Source: Candidatus Bathyarchaeota archaeon
GTDB taxonomy: Archaea > Thermoproteota > Bathyarchaeia > Bathyarchaeales > UBA233
Assembly (NCBI GenBank): GCA_025057795.1
Contig: JANXEP010000040.1
Location: 1 to 64,000 of the forward strand
Direction of reading: 5' to 3'
DNA length: 64,000 nucleotides
The translations under genes and the position numbers were made by a program. Shown here one piece after another: positions 55,771-64,000 of the stretch. The notes below the pieces were generated by a model. That model saw only the letters and a list, made by a program, of their open reading frames with translations, made no database searches and was not told the DNA's origin. Numbering within the stretch: the first letter of the stretch is position 1; each line of letters begins with the position of its first letter.

Positions 55771-56802
55771 CTAATGTGAAAGCTTTTTGATGGAACGATT
55801 GATAGTGATTTCAGCGATGTCGGCTGCGTAATCCGCAATTCGTTTTATGCTATCCCGTATCGAGCAACACGCACAAATTACTTCCGTATCTTTTTCTTCC
55901 GTAAAAGTTAGAGAAGCTATTTCCACGTCTAACCTTTCTATTTTTATTTTATTTTCAATGACCTCTATCGAAGATTTTACATCATTTGCGAAAAGGGCTT
56001 TGACGGCTTTGTCATAAAGGGCTGCAGAGTCGCATCCAGCAGCATACATTTTTTCCAAAAGTTGCTCTGAAATCTTCTTTTTCCTTCCTTCAATCATGAT
56101 TATGTGTTGAGCTATGCTTGAGGCTTGATCAGAAACCTGTTCTATACGGTGAATAAAGGTTTGATAGTTTAAACAGTCAATAGGGTCTAAGGCAAGTTGG
56201 TTTGCCAAAGCTGGTTGGACGGCGGCTTTGCGCAGCAGCCTAAGTATAAAATATGCAAAGCGGTCAACCTCATCGTCCAGAGTATAAACAGATTTTGCAA
56301 GCGAAGCATCCTGTTTCTGTAGGGCTAAGAGGGCGTCACGGCACATGGAGCTTGATATTTTGTATATCCTGTTCATTGCAGTTTCAATGGACGCTTTAGA
56401 CTCGTCTATAAGGGTTGCCAATTGAATTTCCTTTGTGTCCGCCTCTAATATTCGCAGATAGAGCATTTGGGCTATTTTGCGGATGGCTTTTTGTTGAGGA
56501 ACAGTGAAAAAGTTTTTGGAAACCAGCGTTATGTAAGCGTAACCGTTTAGGTAACAGGCAACTATGCTGCGGACAATGTATGTTATGTTTTCTTCCGGCT
56601 CCACATTAAGAGTTATTTTTGGTAGTTCTTCCTCGCTTTTTAGCCCGGGAAAAATAACGAGGGAGCGGTCTCTATTCATGGTAATTGAAACAACATCTCC
56701 CTGTTTAAGCTCGTTTAACTGCGTCCAATACTTCGGAAGGGAGATAACAAGCGAAGATCTCCCAAGGGACATTATTTTCCTCTGTTCCACGGATCCCACC
56801 AC
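55771..56802 (-). CDS. PhoU-like regulator with AbrB/SpoVT DNA-binding domain
   Basis: A 343-residue protein from GTG. The N-terminal SpoVT/AbrB-like domain (RKIMSLGRSSLVISLPKYWTQLNELKQGDVVSI) binds DNA. The rest is two PhoU-like three-helix bundles, with the metal-binding type sequence ALLALQKQDASLAKSVYTLDDEVDRFAYFILRLL in the first. This architecture is widespread in archaea and is thought to control phosphate uptake. It converges with the dehydrogenase fusion, 1 nt apart. No phosphate transporter genes adjoin. Confidence 0.9.
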   Translation of the reverse strand: MVGSVEQRKIMSLGRSSLVISLPKYWTQLNELKQGDVVSITMNRDRSLVIFPGLKSEEELPKITLNVEPEENITYIVRSIVACYLNGYAYITLVSKNFFTVPQQKAIRKIAQMLYLRILEADTKEIQLATLIDESKASIETAMNRIYKISSSMCRDALLALQKQDASLAKSVYTLDDEVDRFAYFILRLLRKAAVQPALANQLALDPIDCLNYQTFIHRIEQVSDQASSIAQHIIMIEGRKKKISEQLLEKMYAAGCDSAALYDKAVKALFANDVKSSIEVIENKIKIERLDVEIASLTFTEEKDTEVICACCSIRDSIKRIADYAADIAEITINRSIKKLSH

Positions 56803-56895
56803 GCATATATTTGGGAATTCAAGTATATATTTTTATATATGCTCGCATTAATACACCAAACATTATACACTTGCTCCGAATAACTTAAATAATTA

Positions 56896-57171
56896 ATGGG
56901 CAACAATGACATTGTAAGTTTGCGAGGTGAAAGTTTGACAGAAGTTGTTGAAAAAAGCTTGAAAAAAATCGGCGTAACGACATCTAAACCCGTCTTAGCC
57001 ATCCTATGCATAATCTTCGGCATTCTAGTAATTATCATACCAGCTCTTCTAGGAATAATAGTTGGCTTGTTCCTCATAATAGAGGGTGTTCTGCTGTTAA
57101 CGGAGCACATGGAAATAAAGAGGCAACAGCAGACTAAACAGGAACAGAAACCGTCAACAACGCCCACATAA
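56896..57171 (+). CDS. Small membrane protein, 91 residues
   Basis: Not assigned to a family. Two closely spaced hydrophobic helices (VLAILCIIFGILVIIIPALL and GIIVGLFLIIEGVLLL) resemble DUF-type small archaeal membrane proteins. The tail is Gln/Lys-rich and ends KPSTTPT. The start is ATG, with an SD-like GCGAGGTGA sequence inside the frame instead of before it, so an internal TTG at 56935 is an alternative start. It is divergent from the PhoU-like gene. Confidence 0.6.
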   Translation: MGNNDIVSLRGESLTEVVEKSLKKIGVTTSKPVLAILCIIFGILVIIIPALLGIIVGLFLIIEGVLLLTEHMEIKRQQQTKQEQKPSTTPT

Positions 57172-57210
57172 ACATCATAAGCATCTTTTTCTCTCCAGTT
57201 TTGATTACGC

Positions 57211-58455
57211 TTGCTGAAAGATATAGTGCAAGGTCAAAAAGATTTGGCGGCAACAAAATTTCAAAAGCTCTTAGTTGTCGGGATTGACACGATTTTTGTT
57301 GCTTCATCCGCAAAAAAGGCAGGCTACAAAGTTTATGCAGCGGACTACTTCGGCGATCTTGACCTTAGAAAAACATGTGATGATTTCATAGCGGTTGTTG
57401 AACAGCAGAAGGGAAAAAGCTGTGGCAGGATCGCGCAAAACTTTAAACCAGAAGCTTTTCTGGAAATGGCGAAAACGCTAAAAAAGCGGCATAACATAGA
57501 CGGGATACTACTTTCCTCAGGTTTAGAAGACTTTTTCGACGTTCTATATGAGTTGAACAGTGTAGCTCCAATAATAGGAAACTCTCTTAGAGCGATTAGA
57601 AATGTCCGTGAAAAGTTAAGATTCTTTGAAGAGCTTAGAGCGCTCGGCATACCCCATCCTGAAACCATTATCGTGAAGAGTGCCCGCGAAGCGGAGGACG
57701 CTGCCTCGGAAATAGGCTACCCGGTTGTAATTAAGCCTGCCAAGGGCTTCGGGGGAGCCGGCATAAGAAAGGCGTTAAACCGTGACGATTTGAAAAAAGT
57801 TTTACCCACGGTTTTTGAGGACAGCGGAAACATTGTAATTCAAAAATTCATAAACGGTGTCCACGCTAGCATATCTCTTCTAGCTGCGGAAAATGGTGTG
57901 AGGGTTTTATCCATAAACGAGCAGCTGTTAGGGTTGCCGTTGGTTTTCCAGCAAGAACCTTTTGGATACTGCGGCAACATTGTCCCATTAAAAGTTTCCA
58001 GCTCAGTTTTTGAAAAGTGCAAGTTGACTGCTGAAAAAGTTGCCTTATACTTTGGCCTTAGGGGCTCCAACGGAATTGACATAGTACTCTCAGAAGGCGA
58101 GCCTTACGTTATGGAGGTGAACCCTAGATTTCAAGGGACATTAGGGTGCGTAGAGAGGGTTCTCGGAATAAACCTTATAGAATCTCATATCAGGGCATGC
58201 CTACACGGCGAGTTGCCAAAAATACGTGAACCTTCAAAATTTTGCGCCCGCCTAATTTTATACGCGCCTAGGAGGGTTTTTGCTCCAGATCTAACAGCTT
58301 TTCAAGAAGTTTGGGATGTCCCCCTACCGGACAGCATAATAGAGGAAGGCGAACCCTTATGCTCAATCTTAGCTGAGGGAGAAAGCCGCGACTCCTCTTT
58401 TCAAAAGGCCAGCAGTCTTGCCGAGCTAATCTACAGCAGACTCCGCAAAGCTTAG
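57211..58455 (+). CDS. ATP-grasp carboxylate-amine ligase, COG2232-like
   Basis: A 414-residue ATP-grasp protein. The N-terminal domain reads LLVVGIDTIFVASSAKKAGYKVYAADYFGDLDL. The ATP-grasp core has IGYPVVIKPAKGFGGAGI, VIQKFINGVHASISLL and the metal-binding YVMEVNPRFQG. It resembles the predicted ligases of COG2232. Related archaeal ATP-grasp enzymes make amide bonds in methanofuran and H4MPT synthesis, and its place near ftr and mtd makes a role in C1 cofactors plausible, but this is inference. It overlaps the convergent membrane protein by 4 nt. Confidence 0.8.
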   Translation: MLKDIVQGQKDLAATKFQKLLVVGIDTIFVASSAKKAGYKVYAADYFGDLDLRKTCDDFIAVVEQQKGKSCGRIAQNFKPEAFLEMAKTLKKRHNIDGILLSSGLEDFFDVLYELNSVAPIIGNSLRAIRNVREKLRFFEELRALGIPHPETIIVKSAREAEDAASEIGYPVVIKPAKGFGGAGIRKALNRDDLKKVLPTVFEDSGNIVIQKFINGVHASISLLAAENGVRVLSINEQLLGLPLVFQQEPFGYCGNIVPLKVSSSVFEKCKLTAEKVALYFGLRGSNGIDIVLSEGEPYVMEVNPRFQGTLGCVERVLGINLIESHIRACLHGELPKIREPSKFCARLILYAPRRVFAPDLTAFQEVWDVPLPDSIIEEGEPLCSILAEGESRDSSFQKASSLAELIYSRLRKA

Positions 58456-59183
58456 ACGGATAAGCCCATTTTCCGGGCGACACTGATTATTGGGGGGCCT
58501 ATTAAAACCGTCACAATTGTAGACAGCGCTACTTTTATTGGAGTCTCAACGGCGCCTAACGCCCATATAGCTTGAAGCACACCTATATCATAGTTGTAAA
58601 ATAGGCGGTAGGTTTGGCATGGAACGAAAACGAAGATGCGGAAGAGCACGTCAGCCTCTAAGCCTATAAAAGTGCTTAATGCAAGAATGTAAACTAGGCG
58701 GATTTTGGAATGCACGTCCCATACGCCTTTCATTTTCGTTGCTATAAAAGCGGTGGCAAGGAGAACTATAAACGCCAAGTAGACGTCCCACATGCCCCAG
58801 AAGGGAAGTTGCCACGAAACGGGAGCCGCGAAAAAGCCTCCTAAAAGAACCAAATAGTATGCTAAGGCTATCCTCCACTTCCCTCTAAAGACAAGGGCGG
58901 AAATCATTGCTCCTAAGGGTGCCCCAAGGGTGAAGAGAAACTCGTAGACATCTATGAAATTGATGGAGTGACCGACCATAACTCCCACAAGATTTGAAAA
59001 GAAGCCAGTTAACGGCCCAAGTATTATTCCAGTTATGGGTTCAGATATGAAGACCCAGCTATGCCAAACGCCTGAATAGGGCAAGATCGGCGGCACTACA
59101 AAGGAGTCGCAAACAATGTTAAAAGCGGCGAAAACAGCGACTAGCGATATGAAGACGCTTGTCGGCTTCTTACAGCCCTCCAT
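58452..59183 (-). CDS. Polytopic membrane protein, ECF S-component-like
   Basis: A 243-residue protein with about six or seven hydrophobic helices. The segment FISEPITGIILGPLTGFFSNLVGVMVGH after the first helix has the (E/P)-xxGxxLGPxxG pattern of ECF transporter substrate-binding subunits, and APLGAMISALVFRGKW follows as in that fold. The ligand is unknown. No ECF ATPase genes are near. It is divergent from the M42 peptidase by 95 nt. Confidence 0.6.
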   Translation of the reverse strand: MEGCKKPTSVFISLVAVFAAFNIVCDSFVVPPILPYSGVWHSWVFISEPITGIILGPLTGFFSNLVGVMVGHSINFIDVYEFLFTLGAPLGAMISALVFRGKWRIALAYYLVLLGGFFAAPVSWQLPFWGMWDVYLAFIVLLATAFIATKMKGVWDVHSKIRLVYILALSTFIGLEADVLFRIFVFVPCQTYRLFYNYDIGVLQAIWALGAVETPIKVALSTIVTVLIGPPIISVARKMGLSV

Positions 59184-59278
59184 TTCACTAAACTCCTATT
59201 TATTCCACAAACTTACCAAGCAGTTTAATATAAAGTTTATACGGTTGCTAACGTTAACCATCTGGAAGGAGAATTGCT

Positions 59279-60322
59279 ATGACATTGGTTCAAACGTTGG
59301 AAAAACTTTCAAACGCTTGCGGAGTGGCTGGCAGAGAAGAAGAGGTCAAGCATCTTATGAGGGAACTTTTAAAGCCATACGTGGATGAAGTCAAGGAGGA
59401 TAAGCTTGGAAACGTTATCGGCGTAAAAGAGGGCGGAAAAAACGCCCTAAAAATTATGCTCGCAGCCCACATGGACGAAATAGGCTTGCTCGTAAAAACA
59501 ATTTCTAAAGAAGGTTTTCTCCAATTTACCAAAATGGGCGGGATAGACGACCGTATCTTGCTGGCCCAGAAGGTGATAGTCCACACGGAAAAGGGGCCGT
59601 TGTATGGGATAGTGGGCTCTAAGCCGCCCCACATACAAAAGGAAGAAGAACGCAAAAAAGTCATAGCTTACGACGAGCTTTTCATAGACATAGGCGCAGA
59701 AAGCCAAGAAGAAGCAAGACAAATGGGAGTAAAAATAGGCGACCCCGTGAGTTTCGACATAAAATTTACAAGGGCTGGAAAAGACGCTGTGATAGGTAAA
59801 GCTTTCGACGATCGTGTTGGATGCGCAGTTATGATTGAGACAATGAAACAACTTGAAGATTTAAAGTGCACCGTATACGCTGTGGGAACGGTTCAAGAGG
59901 AATTAGGCCTAAGGGGCGCAGCAACAGCAGCCTTCGGCATATATCCCGATGTCGGCATAGCCCTTGACGTGACTGTTGCAGGCGACGTGCCCGGAGTGAA
60001 GGAGGTGGAGGCTCCTGTAAAAATGCGGAAAGGCCCATCGATAACTGTGGCTGATTATGGGCTTGTAACTCATCCGAAGGTTTTGAGGCTGCTGGTTGAC
60101 GTGGCTGAGGAAAATAATATTCCATACCAACTTGAAACGGGTTTGCTGGGGTCAACGGATGCAGCCCGCATATCCTTGACAAGGGAGGGAGTCCCAAGCG
60201 GCGTCATATCCACGCCAACACGTTACATCCACAGCCCAGCATCCTTGTTAAGCCTAAAAGACGCTGAAAACACTGTAAAACTGACAGTTGCTGCCATAAA
60301 TAAAATTCCAGAACACTTCTAA
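59279..60322 (+). CDS. M42-family aminopeptidase (TET type)
   Basis: A 347-residue dizinc peptidase. Metal ligands and catalytic residues are in AAHMDEIGLLV (His), KAFDDRVGCAV (Asp), TVQEELGLRGA (Glu-Glu), ALDVTVAGD (Asp) and YIHSPASLL (His). M42 enzymes form large tetrahedral complexes that degrade peptides after the proteasome; some were first called endoglucanases. SD GGAG precedes the ATG. It is followed after 28 nt by archease. Confidence 0.93.
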   Translation: MTLVQTLEKLSNACGVAGREEEVKHLMRELLKPYVDEVKEDKLGNVIGVKEGGKNALKIMLAAHMDEIGLLVKTISKEGFLQFTKMGGIDDRILLAQKVIVHTEKGPLYGIVGSKPPHIQKEEERKKVIAYDELFIDIGAESQEEARQMGVKIGDPVSFDIKFTRAGKDAVIGKAFDDRVGCAVMIETMKQLEDLKCTVYAVGTVQEELGLRGAATAAFGIYPDVGIALDVTVAGDVPGVKEVEAPVKMRKGPSITVADYGLVTHPKVLRLLVDVAEENNIPYQLETGLLGSTDAARISLTREGVPSGVISTPTRYIHSPASLLSLKDAENTVKLTVAAINKIPEHF

Positions 60323-60350
60323 AGCTCCATTAAAAGTACTGGTTAAGGCC

Positions 60351-60788
60351 ATGAGTGTAAAGAAAGGCTTTGAGTTTCTTGAGCACATGGCAGATGTATA
60401 CATCGCCGCTTACGGAAAGGATTTAGCCGAAGCCTTTGAAAACGCTGCAGTTGCCATGTTTGAGGTTATGACTGACACGGGAAAGGTCAGCCCAGAGGTT
60501 GAGGACTACGCTGAAGTCGAGGCGGAAGACGAGCACGCCTTACTTTACAGCTGGCTTGAAGCCTTGCTCGTGAAAGCCGAAGTAAACCAGACGCTTTATT
60601 CAAAATTTAAAGTGCTATCCTTAGAAAAAACCACAGAAGGGTTCAAGCTTAAAGCGAAAATTTGGGGTGAAAACTTTAACCCAGATAAGCATGTTCAGAA
60701 AGTTGGGGTTAAAGCTGTGACATACCACCGCATGGAAATAATTAAAAAGCCAAAAAACGTCACTGTTAAGTTTATTCTCGACATTTGA
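60351..60788 (+). CDS. Archease
   Basis: A 145-residue archease. It starts with FEFLEHMADVYIAAYGKDLAEAFENAAVAMFEVM, in which the Asp is at the metal site (usually HTADV). Further motifs are DEHALLYSWLEALL and the C-terminal VGVKAVTYHRMEI with the conserved His. Archease activates the RNA ligase RtcB, used in tRNA splicing and RNA repair. No rtcB gene lies in this window. It is probably co-transcribed with the M42 peptidase. Confidence 0.95.
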   Translation: MSVKKGFEFLEHMADVYIAAYGKDLAEAFENAAVAMFEVMTDTGKVSPEVEDYAEVEAEDEHALLYSWLEALLVKAEVNQTLYSKFKVLSLEKTTEGFKLKAKIWGENFNPDKHVQKVGVKAVTYHRMEIIKKPKNVTVKFILDI

Positions 60789-61175
60789 AGCTTTGACCTT
60801 AAACGTTACTAATATACATTAACATTAAAATCTACTTGTAAAATTTATGCAAATGAGTTTCTTCTAACGAAAATACCTTGGATGGTTGTTTCTGGGGAGA
60901 ATGGTGGATTTGTTTCCGGGGGAGAAAGGAGGAAACCAAAAATAGCAGCTACCATTCTCCCCAGAGATGATACACATTTTTCCATGTCGCTTTTAAATTT
61001 TTCTGTTTTTATATTTCAAGAGCTAAACTTGCATCTAGCTAGCAAAATAATTATAGCCACGTACACCCTCAGCCGACCAGCTTTAGTTTCTGTAACCCAT
61101 GTTCCTAAAAATAGAGCGGCGTAAAAGTCTGTTTAGGTTAATTGCCTTGGCAGCGTTAAAGTTGGATTTTCTTGT
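60789..61175. other. 387-nt region without a convincing gene
   Basis: Apart from a long hairpin at 60891-60965 nothing is recognisable. The short open frame at 60882-61124 runs through the hairpin, has low-complexity composition and no SD, and I do not call it a gene. Confidence 0.5.
60891..60965. repeat. Long inverted repeat with a nested hairpin
   Basis: CTGGGGAGAATGGT (60892-60905) pairs perfectly with ACCATTCTCCCCAG (60951-60964), extended by T60891-A60965. Inside, GTTTCC (60912-60917) pairs with GGAAAC (60931-60936). The fold could be a small structured RNA, a transcript end shared by archease and the facing hydrolase gene, or the remnant of a short mobile element. No target-site duplication is evident. 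Confidence 0.6.
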
Positions 61176-61733
61176 TCAGCCAAACTCCTTTATAATTTCG
61201 TCAACGGTCATGAGTTTGGCGTTGTAGACGTTTTCCAGATATTTTAGTCCCTGCTCATGGTCTTCTTGGGTGAATGCTTCCACCCCGTCTTTTGCAACTA
61301 TTATTTTGTATCCTCTAAAGAAGGCGTCTGCGGCCGTGTGCCTAACACATATATTCGTGTGCAATCCGCCAAGAATCACTGTTTTTACGCCTTCTCCGTC
61401 GTATAGGCTTCTAAGCAGCGGGTCTAAGCCAGTCTCGTAAAAGCCACTGTACGTTCGCTTTTCAACGACAAAGTCTCTTTCCGTAGGCTTAAGCTCAGGG
61501 ATGACCTCAGCCCCCTTCGTTCCCTTTACGGCGTGTAAGCCCCACCTGTGAACAACCTCAACATCGTGGGGGTAATGGGCATCATTACTGTAAATTACAG
61601 GAATGTTGTGTCTGCGTGCGGCTTCCACAAGCTTTTTCAAGTTTGGGATTATTTTCGCCGCTCTTTCACATTTTAAGTCGCCAGTAACGAAATCATTTAG
61701 CATGTCAATTATTATAACCGCCATTCTATTCAA
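61176..61733 (-). CDS. Isochorismatase/nicotinamidase-family hydrolase
   Basis: A 185-residue cysteine hydrolase. The catalytic triad is visible: Asp10 in VIIIDMLNDF, Lys in VEKRTYSGF and Cys in GGLHTNICVRHTAADAFF, preceded by the usual cis-peptide region. NDAHYPHDVE supplies metal-binding Asp and His typical of nicotinamidases. It probably hydrolyses nicotinamide or a related amide, with salvage of NAD as a possible role. It lies 61 nt downstream of the M24 gene on the same strand. Confidence 0.88.
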   Translation of the reverse strand: MNRMAVIIIDMLNDFVTGDLKCERAAKIIPNLKKLVEAARRHNIPVIYSNDAHYPHDVEVVHRWGLHAVKGTKGAEVIPELKPTERDFVVEKRTYSGFYETGLDPLLRSLYDGEGVKTVILGGLHTNICVRHTAADAFFRGYKIIVAKDGVEAFTQEDHEQGLKYLENVYNAKLMTVDEIIKEFG

Positions 61734-61794
61734 ACATGTCCCCCCTCCAACCTCAATAGATTTTAACGTTTGTTATTATATAAGCAAGTCTGTT

Positions 61795-62880
61795 TTATTT
61801 GCCGACTTCTAGGGTGTACCATCCGCTCGTGAACTTTTCTGCACCGTTTTTCTCTACAAGAACCATGTCTTCTATGCGGATTCCTCCGAAACCCCCAATG
61901 TATATGCCCGGCTCAATGGTTGCAACATTGCCAACTTCAAGCCTTTCTCTACTCTGCGGGTTTAGGGTTGGCGGTTCATGAACCTCCAAGCCTAAGCCAT
62001 GTCCCAATCCATGGACGAAGTATTTGCCGTACCCAGCCTCCTCTATGACTTGCCTAGCTGCAGTGTCTACGACTTTTGCTTTTACCCGCGGTTTTATGGC
62101 TTGAATAGCCTTTTCTTGAGCTTTTTTGACAATTTCGTACAGTCTTTTCTGTTTTTCTGATGGTCTTCCGGCGACTAGTGTTCTTGTTATATCTGAACAA
62201 TAGTAGTGATACGAAGCCCCTATATCTACAACCACTAAGTCCCCATCCCCAATTTCCCTTTCAGTACAGCCTCCATGGGGGAAAGCTGAACGAGGTCCCG
62301 AAGCAACTATGGTTTCGAAAGCTGTTCCCCAAGAACCTTTTCTCCGCATGGCATATTCTATTTCAGCGGCGGCCTCATACTCCTTTATGCCCGGCCTTAT
62401 TACTTCATAGGCTGCCTTCATACCCTCACGTGCCAGTTCTGCAGCTTTGCGCATAAGCATAAGCTCTTCGGAGTCTTTCACTTTGCGAAGCTCCCAAATA
62501 AGCTTGTTTTGCATTTTAAGCTTTACTTCACCCTTTAACTCCCTTACAAGAAGACGATGGTTTTCCAAGGTCAGTGTGTCAAAGGCCAGTTTCTCTATTT
62601 TAAAAGCTTTAACCTGCGCTGCAACCTTCGCCATCAAATTTTCTTCGCGTCTAATTAGTTCAGCTTGAAAACCTTTGCCCTCAGCTTTTGCTTGTTCGTA
62701 GTTGACACCATAAACATAAAGTATGCTTTCACCGTTTTTCGGAATTAAAAGACAAGTAGCCCCTGGAAAACTGGCAAAATATAACATGTTAGCCTCATTC
62801 ATGATTAGGAATCCGTCAAACCCCTTTTCTTCGAATGCCTTTTGTTTTAGGGCGTTCAGCTTATTCAAAACTGCGCACAT
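61795..62880 (-). CDS. M24-family Xaa-Pro aminopeptidase/dipeptidase
   Basis: A 361-residue creatinase-fold peptidase. After an N-terminal domain of about 125 residues, the pita-bread domain carries all five metal ligands: Asp in VVVDIGASYHYYCSDITRT (two), His in HGLGHGLGLEVHE, Glu in TIEPGIYIGG and Glu in GIRIEDMV. Length and architecture match archaeal PepQ-type prolidases. It works on peptides with proline in the second position. It is the probable operon partner of the isochorismatase-type gene. Confidence 0.92.
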   Translation of the reverse strand: MCAVLNKLNALKQKAFEEKGFDGFLIMNEANMLYFASFPGATCLLIPKNGESILYVYGVNYEQAKAEGKGFQAELIRREENLMAKVAAQVKAFKIEKLAFDTLTLENHRLLVRELKGEVKLKMQNKLIWELRKVKDSEELMLMRKAAELAREGMKAAYEVIRPGIKEYEAAAEIEYAMRRKGSWGTAFETIVASGPRSAFPHGGCTEREIGDGDLVVVDIGASYHYYCSDITRTLVAGRPSEKQKRLYEIVKKAQEKAIQAIKPRVKAKVVDTAARQVIEEAGYGKYFVHGLGHGLGLEVHEPPTLNPQSRERLEVGNVATIEPGIYIGGFGGIRIEDMVLVEKNGAEKFTSGWYTLEVGK

Positions 62881-62952
62881 CCTAAAAGTGGGATGTTATC
62901 CACATCTGTGAACTGGTAAAATAGTTTGCTCTTGTTTAGGCTTTGGGGTGTC

Positions 62953-63243
62953 TTAGCCGCCGCTTACAACGGACATTAAAATTACGTGGTCGCCGTGTTT
63001 GAGCTTAGTCTCCACACCGTTCAACTGGTTTAGGAGGTAGCCGTTCACGGTTATTATGAAGTTAGATTTAACATCAGTGCCTCCAGGCTCATAAACCGCT
63101 TTTTTGAAGGACTCTCCATATTTTTCAGATAACATTAAAAGCAAATCAGCCAAACTGGCGCCTTCAGAAATTTCAATTTCCTCTTCTTTATCACTCTGGA
63201 TTATCTTTTTTATATGACCTATGTATTCAACCTTAACCCTCAA
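62953..63243 (-). CDS. moaD: MoaD/ThiS-family sulfur carrier
   Basis: A 96-residue beta-grasp protein ending in VVSGG, the di-glycine that is adenylated and thiocarboxylated. FIITVNGYLLNQLNGVETKLKHGDHVILM is the typical C-terminal half. It supplies sulfur for molybdopterin (MoaD) or another product (ThiS). It is divergent from the aldehyde ferredoxin oxidoreductase gene, and such pairs are common in archaea, so a role in the tungsten/molybdenum pterin is likely. Confidence 0.88.
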   Translation of the reverse strand: MRVKVEYIGHIKKIIQSDKEEEIEISEGASLADLLLMLSEKYGESFKKAVYEPGGTDVKSNFIITVNGYLLNQLNGVETKLKHGDHVILMSVVSGG

Positions 63244-63467
63244 AACGGGCCACCTGCCGCCATCAGAATATATGCTGCATCTGATTAATATTTATTTCAC
63301 TCCAGGTTTTTGCCGTTGCATAAATCCATTAAGTTTAAAGGAAAAGACAGGGTTAACCCTTTCAACCTAAACCAAAACCATTCTAAATGCTAACTTTAGT
63401 AGAGATATCTTAAAATATTATTAACTCCACATAAGTAAACTCTCTGACAAAATTGGAGGGTAGAGAA

Positions 63468-64000
63468 TTGTACGGCTATGCTGGCAGAATTCTCCACGTA
63501 GATTTAACAACAGGGAAGACGCATACGGAGCCTTTGAACGAGGATTACGCCAAAAAATACATAGGCGGAATAGGCTTAGGAATGCGCCTCTGGCTTGACC
63601 ATTCCAAGGCTGGGGTAGACCCCTTCAGCCCAGAAAACCCGCTGGTTCTAGCAACAGGACCAACTTCAGGCACTGTTTGGCCTACTGGGGGAAACGGACA
63701 CGCTTTTGTTTCAAAATCTCCTCAGAGCTATGGAATAGGCGAGTCCAAATCCCACGGCAGCTTCGGCTCGGAACTAAAAAGGGCCGGATACGACGCCGTG
63801 ATTTTCCATGGTAAAGCCGAAAAACCCGTTTACGTTTGGATCGACGACGACTCTGTTCAAATTTTGGATGCTTCCCATTTATGGGGCAAATCCCCCGAGG
63901 AAACAGAAGACATGATTAAGGAAGAGCTGGGCGACTACTACATTCGTGTTGCAGCCATAGGCCCAGCTGGAGAGAAACTCGTCCGAATAGCATGCATAAT
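63468..64000 (+). CDS. Aldehyde ferredoxin oxidoreductase, 5' part
   Basis: Starts at TTG 63468 behind a strong SD (GGAGGG, 63455-63460) and runs off the right edge; about 177 codons are present. The N-terminal domain of tungsten-containing AOR is clear: YGYAGRILHVDLTTGKT, YIGGIGLGMRLW, NPLVLATGPTSGTVWPTGGNG, GESKSHGSFGSELKRAGYDAV and AAIGPAGEKLVRIA. These bind the bis-pterin cofactor. The Fe-S cysteines would lie beyond the window. It oxidises aldehydes to acids with ferredoxin; the subfamily cannot be set from this part. Confidence 0.93.
   Translation, partial: MYGYAGRILHVDLTTGKTHTEPLNEDYAKKYIGGIGLGMRLWLDHSKAGVDPFSPENPLVLATGPTSGTVWPTGGNGHAFVSKSPQSYGIGESKSHGSFGSELKRAGYDAVIFHGKAEKPVYVWIDDDSVQILDASHLWGKSPEETEDMIKEELGDYYIRVAAIGPAGEKLVRIACI

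Noticed and set aside
60882..61124. 80-residue open frame after archease
   Set aside because: It runs through the long hairpin, lacks an SD and has no recognisable protein features.

Overview
The window reads as a chromosome segment of an archaeon. It carries archaeal EF-2, release factor aRF1 (NIKS and GGQ motifs), a broken Orc1/Cdc6 initiator, archease, a PurP-type purine pathway, an archaeal-type PEP carboxylase, a pyruvoyl arginine decarboxylase, KaiC-like and NitrOD5-like proteins, an archaeal SRP RNA, and TATA-box promoters. TTG and GTG starts behind Shine-Dalgarno (SD) motifs are common. Tetrahydromethanopterin (H4MPT) C1 enzymes combined with bacterial-type glycolytic enzymes point to a Bathyarchaeia-like lineage. 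That placement is an inference from gene content, not a phylogeny.

Layout. 1-10 kb: tRNA-Pro, a lysine-methyltransferase-like protein, a decayed GH3 glycosidase, an ECF transporter component, a NitrOD5/KaiC-like pair and EF-2. 10-17.5 kb: a protein kinase of the COG2112 type, then minus-strand purine genes (two PurP paralogues, PurC, a class II-like PurE) around PEP carboxylase. 17.5-24 kb: cell-surface proteins (a Zn phospholipase C-like protein and an oligopeptide-binding protein, both with Pro/Thr linkers and C-terminal anchors, both frameshifted), a permease, an SDR, and a PH-domain protein with an in-frame amber codon. 24-28 kb: moaABC, a small HTH regulator and frameshifted orc1/cdc6. 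28-39 kb: central carbon metabolism, with triosephosphate isomerase, glycogen debranching, GalT, GH1, two different phosphofructokinases and a class II aldolase, plus the SRP RNA at about 35.07-35.39 kb. 39-49 kb: a second anchored binding protein, a large REC/PAS histidine kinase, and a metal and oxidative-stress group (Rieske protein, ZIP, Dps-like thioferritin, Fur/PerR). 49-59 kb: aRF1 and the C1 cluster (Ftr, F420-type Mtd, and an MtdB-like dehydrogenase fused to an unknown N-terminal domain), a PhoU-like regulator and an ATP-grasp ligase. 59-64 kb: peptidases, archease, MoaD and the start of an aldehyde ferredoxin oxidoreductase.

How it fits together. Sugars released by GH1, GH3 or GalT and glycogen debranching can feed a bacterial-style Embden-Meyerhof route. 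One phosphofructokinase has ATP-type residues and the other PPi-type residues. PEP carboxylase links this to C4 acids. The H4MPT genes supply the formyl-transfer and methylene-dehydrogenase steps of the archaeal C1 branch, apparently with both F420- and NAD(P)-linked dehydrogenases. Molybdopterin genes match the W/Mo oxidoreductase at the right edge.

Six clear coding lesions (five single-base frameshifts and one amber codon), plus one larger gap in GH3, all fall in the first 28 kb. They could be true decay or local assembly errors. The most novel item is the two-domain MtdB-like fusion at 54048-55769, next to a conventional Mtd.
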